Source: Spirogloea muscicola (Eukaryota > Streptophyta > Zygnematophyceae > Spirogloeales > Spirogloeaceae). Taken from it: 15,562 nt of DNA. The position numbers were made by a program, and so were the translations under genes. Below, piece after piece: positions 13,602 through 15,562 of the stretch. Below the pieces are notes generated by a model. That model saw only the letters and a list, made by a program, of their open reading frames with translations. It ran no database searches and was not told where the DNA came from. The DNA lies in assembly GCA_009602725.1 (NCBI GenBank), contig WELB01000181.1, positions 53,081 to 68,642 of the forward strand. Direction: 5' to 3'. Each line of letters starts with the position of its first letter. Within the stretch, counting starts at the first letter, position 1.

Positions 13602-15420
13602 CTCCAAGCCCTCCTGCTGCTGCCGCTGCCGCCGTGGCGCCGCTGTCCTTGCCGCCGCAGTTGCTAAGCTCTGAGCTCTTCTGCGCCTGCCTATCCTTCT
13701 TCTTGCTGCCTTTGTCAGGAGCTTGCCTGCCGCAAGCTCTGGCAGCCTGGCCCTTCCAGTTTTTGCCCTTCAGAGCCCAAGTGACCCCCCGCATGCTTCA
13801 CGCACCTAGGCTCGTTGCAGAGGCTCCTAGATGGATGTCAAGTCAATTTATCAGTTTTATGTATTATATGTGGCGTGGTCCACCATTGTGTCAACGGCAG
13901 CATCACCAGCATGCTGTTCTGCTTAATTTGACCCAGGAAAGGTGCAGGCACCACTTGCAGACCCCGAAGCAATTCTACCTGCCTCCATTGCCTAAGTCAC
14001 ACAGTGGTCATACATTGCAATGCAATTTTTGATTCCACTTGTCTGCTTATGTTCATTGAAACTTCATCTCACCAACATTTCGTGTTACTTGTCATAGACA
14101 GTGACATCTAGTTTACATGATAAGTGACAGCCAAGAATGTGTAAGGCTGACCGTCATTATTGTCAATCAGAGCTACAGCACTTGCTCAATAGCCTGGCCC
14201 ATTGACCATCAAACCCATTGCCCTCCAACCTACACTTCAAAGTCCCCACATGCAATATCTCTTACCAATGCGTGTACTAAGGAAGTACAACAGCAGAGGA
14301 CTGCCACGGCTAGAGCAGCCTTAAGTGCTGGAGTCAGGTAGAGCCAACATGACCATAACGTCATGTCAGCAGCTTCATCAGCTGACTGTCTAGTTTGCAA
14401 TGTATTGTGTAATGAGTAGACATCTCAGCAGATGGCGTCTAGATCCATCATGAATTTTGGGACAGAATATCATGGCATGGCACAAAGGGAGGACAACACT
14501 CCTATTTGCTTGGCGGGCTGGCAGCCGGTGCTCCTAGCTTGGTTGCTAAGATTGCTTGTGCAGAGGCCGCGGCTGTGAGCTGCATGCAGAGTGCGTCGTC
14601 TGTGGTTGCTGCACTAAGCAGACATCTTCTCTTGTGCTCAATGACTGGATGGACTGTAATGTCAAATGGCTTGTGAAACGCTCTCCTCTTACGCCGCCCT
14701 TTGCTCTCGGCTTAGGGACTGCTTTCAGGCTGCTAGTTATTTTTCCAACTTTCGGCTGCTGACTCCGAGCTGCTTAGCGACCTTCCTCACCGACTCTTTG
14801 TTGTCTGCCTGCAGTCCTGCTTTTATCTCTTGTGGACCTTGTCATTCTCGTGTGCTGGCCGTTTGCAGCCCTTGCCCCCTTCATGAAGCCTCTTCTTTTT
14901 GCAATTGAACATCAATTGTTGCTGTACACCAATTATTAATATCAATTAATATACTCTGTTTTCATGAAGTCCTGTTTGCTTGCTATCATCCAGCCTTTGG
15001 GGCAGGCGTGGGTTTGTGGCAGCTCATCTGGGCAACTAGCCCAGGCAACAATGTCTACGCTCGTGCAGTGCACAAGTTCGTTCTCCTGTCTCACACAGCT
15101 ACTCATTGTTGTGCTATTGACAAACGCTGAATAAATAGGTTTCTGATATCCGGATGAAGCTCCCTGTGCATGTGACTGTAGACGATCAAGTCATCATTTG
15201 AGACAGACTGCTTGCTGCCCCGCACACTGCGTAACTTCAGCAAGTGACACTAATGCAGTGCGCTGTTGTCACCAGTAGTTGATGCCATACGGCATAGTGA
15301 GCATTACTCCACAATGGGGTACGATGCACACGTCGCAATGCCTGCCCAGGGCACAAAGAGAAGAACGACAGTGTTGTGGGTTGCATGAGCTAACATGCAG
15401 AAGTGAATCAGAGACACATC
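13602..15420. other. 3' flank of the RidA-like gene; no gene recognised
   Basis: Moderate GC, no frame above ~130 codons and none with recognisable motifs. The first plus-strand TGTAA is at 14140-14144, with others at 14408-14412 and 14655-14659; AATAAA is at 15130-15135. If TGTAA is the polyadenylation signal, the RidA-like 3' UTR would be ~550 nt or longer. On the minus strand, 13794-13567 is a Lys/Ala-rich open frame overlapping the RidA end, which I do not support. Confidence 0.5.
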
Positions 15421-15562
15421 CGGAGGGGGGGAGGGGGGGTGGGGAGGGGAGAAAGCAGTACAGAGAGTGGGGGAGAGAGGGATGGGGAAGAGAGAGCGGG
15501 GGAGAGAGAGGGAGGAGAGAGGGGGAAGGAGAGTGGGAGGGGGAAGAGCGAGAGAGAGAGAG
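15421..15562. repeat. Purine-rich G/A tract, reaching the window end
   Basis: Almost pure G and A on the plus strand for 142 bp, ending in (GA)n. Runs of 7, 7, 4 and 4 G (15425-15431, 15433-15439, 15441-15444, 15446-15449) separated by single bases are a strong G-quadruplex motif. The mirror-like polypurine tract could also form a triplex. Confidence 0.9.

Noticed and set aside
13120-13674. 184-codon open frame overlapping the RidA-like exon
   Set aside because: Alternate-frame shadow of exon 2; Arg/Ser-rich with no family motif.
13567-13794. Minus-strand Lys/Ala-rich frame
   Set aside because: Overlaps the end of a well-supported gene and has no recognisable domain.

Overview
The window looks like nuclear DNA of a green-lineage eukaryote, most likely a GC-rich green microalga. 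The clues are a spliced gene with a GT-AG intron, TTTAGGG-type motifs in two gene leaders, long GCC microsatellites, a plant-type Ty1/copia primer-binding site and non-LTR retroelements with a restriction-like endonuclease. The species cannot be fixed from sequence alone. No bacterial operon, CRISPR array, rRNA or convincing tRNA is visible.

Layout. Bases 1-72 (minus strand) may be the first 24 codons of a gene that runs off the left edge; its leader holds a TAGGGTTT box and (GCC)11. Bases ~341-5185 hold two decayed copies of one Ty1/copia family, arranged tail to tail: plus copy ~341-3290, minus copy ~3291-5185. Both stop inside the reverse transcriptase, so the pair forms a long inverted repeat. 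The LTR of the minus copy is interrupted at 4818-5041 by a truncated non-LTR element.

Bases ~4818-11660 are a graveyard of 5'-truncated non-LTR elements. I count twelve separate 3' ends of the same type of ORF, with a C-terminus close to S-D-L-x-L-L-S-R-G-Y-stop, on both strands and in at least three families, plus more pieces of 3' tail only. The two longest copies show a CxC...H...C knuckle followed by a PD-(D/E)XK-like nuclease core. Most tails carry a GGGCTGG/CCAGCCC hairpin. Three insertions have recognisable target-site duplications: 4818-5041 (11 bp, one mismatch), 10775-10989 (4 bp, nested in another copy) and 11236-11652 (8 bp, in a palindromic target).

From ~11840 the composition becomes AT-richer and repeats thin out. 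The best gene is a two-exon RidA/YjgF-family gene at 12957-13601 (153 aa), preceded by (GCC)15 and a TTAGGG-type box. Bases 13602-15420 hold no gene I can support. The window ends in a purine-rich, G-quadruplex-capable GA tract. The retroelements do not cooperate with the host genes; they appear to be an inert repeat block between two ordinary genes.
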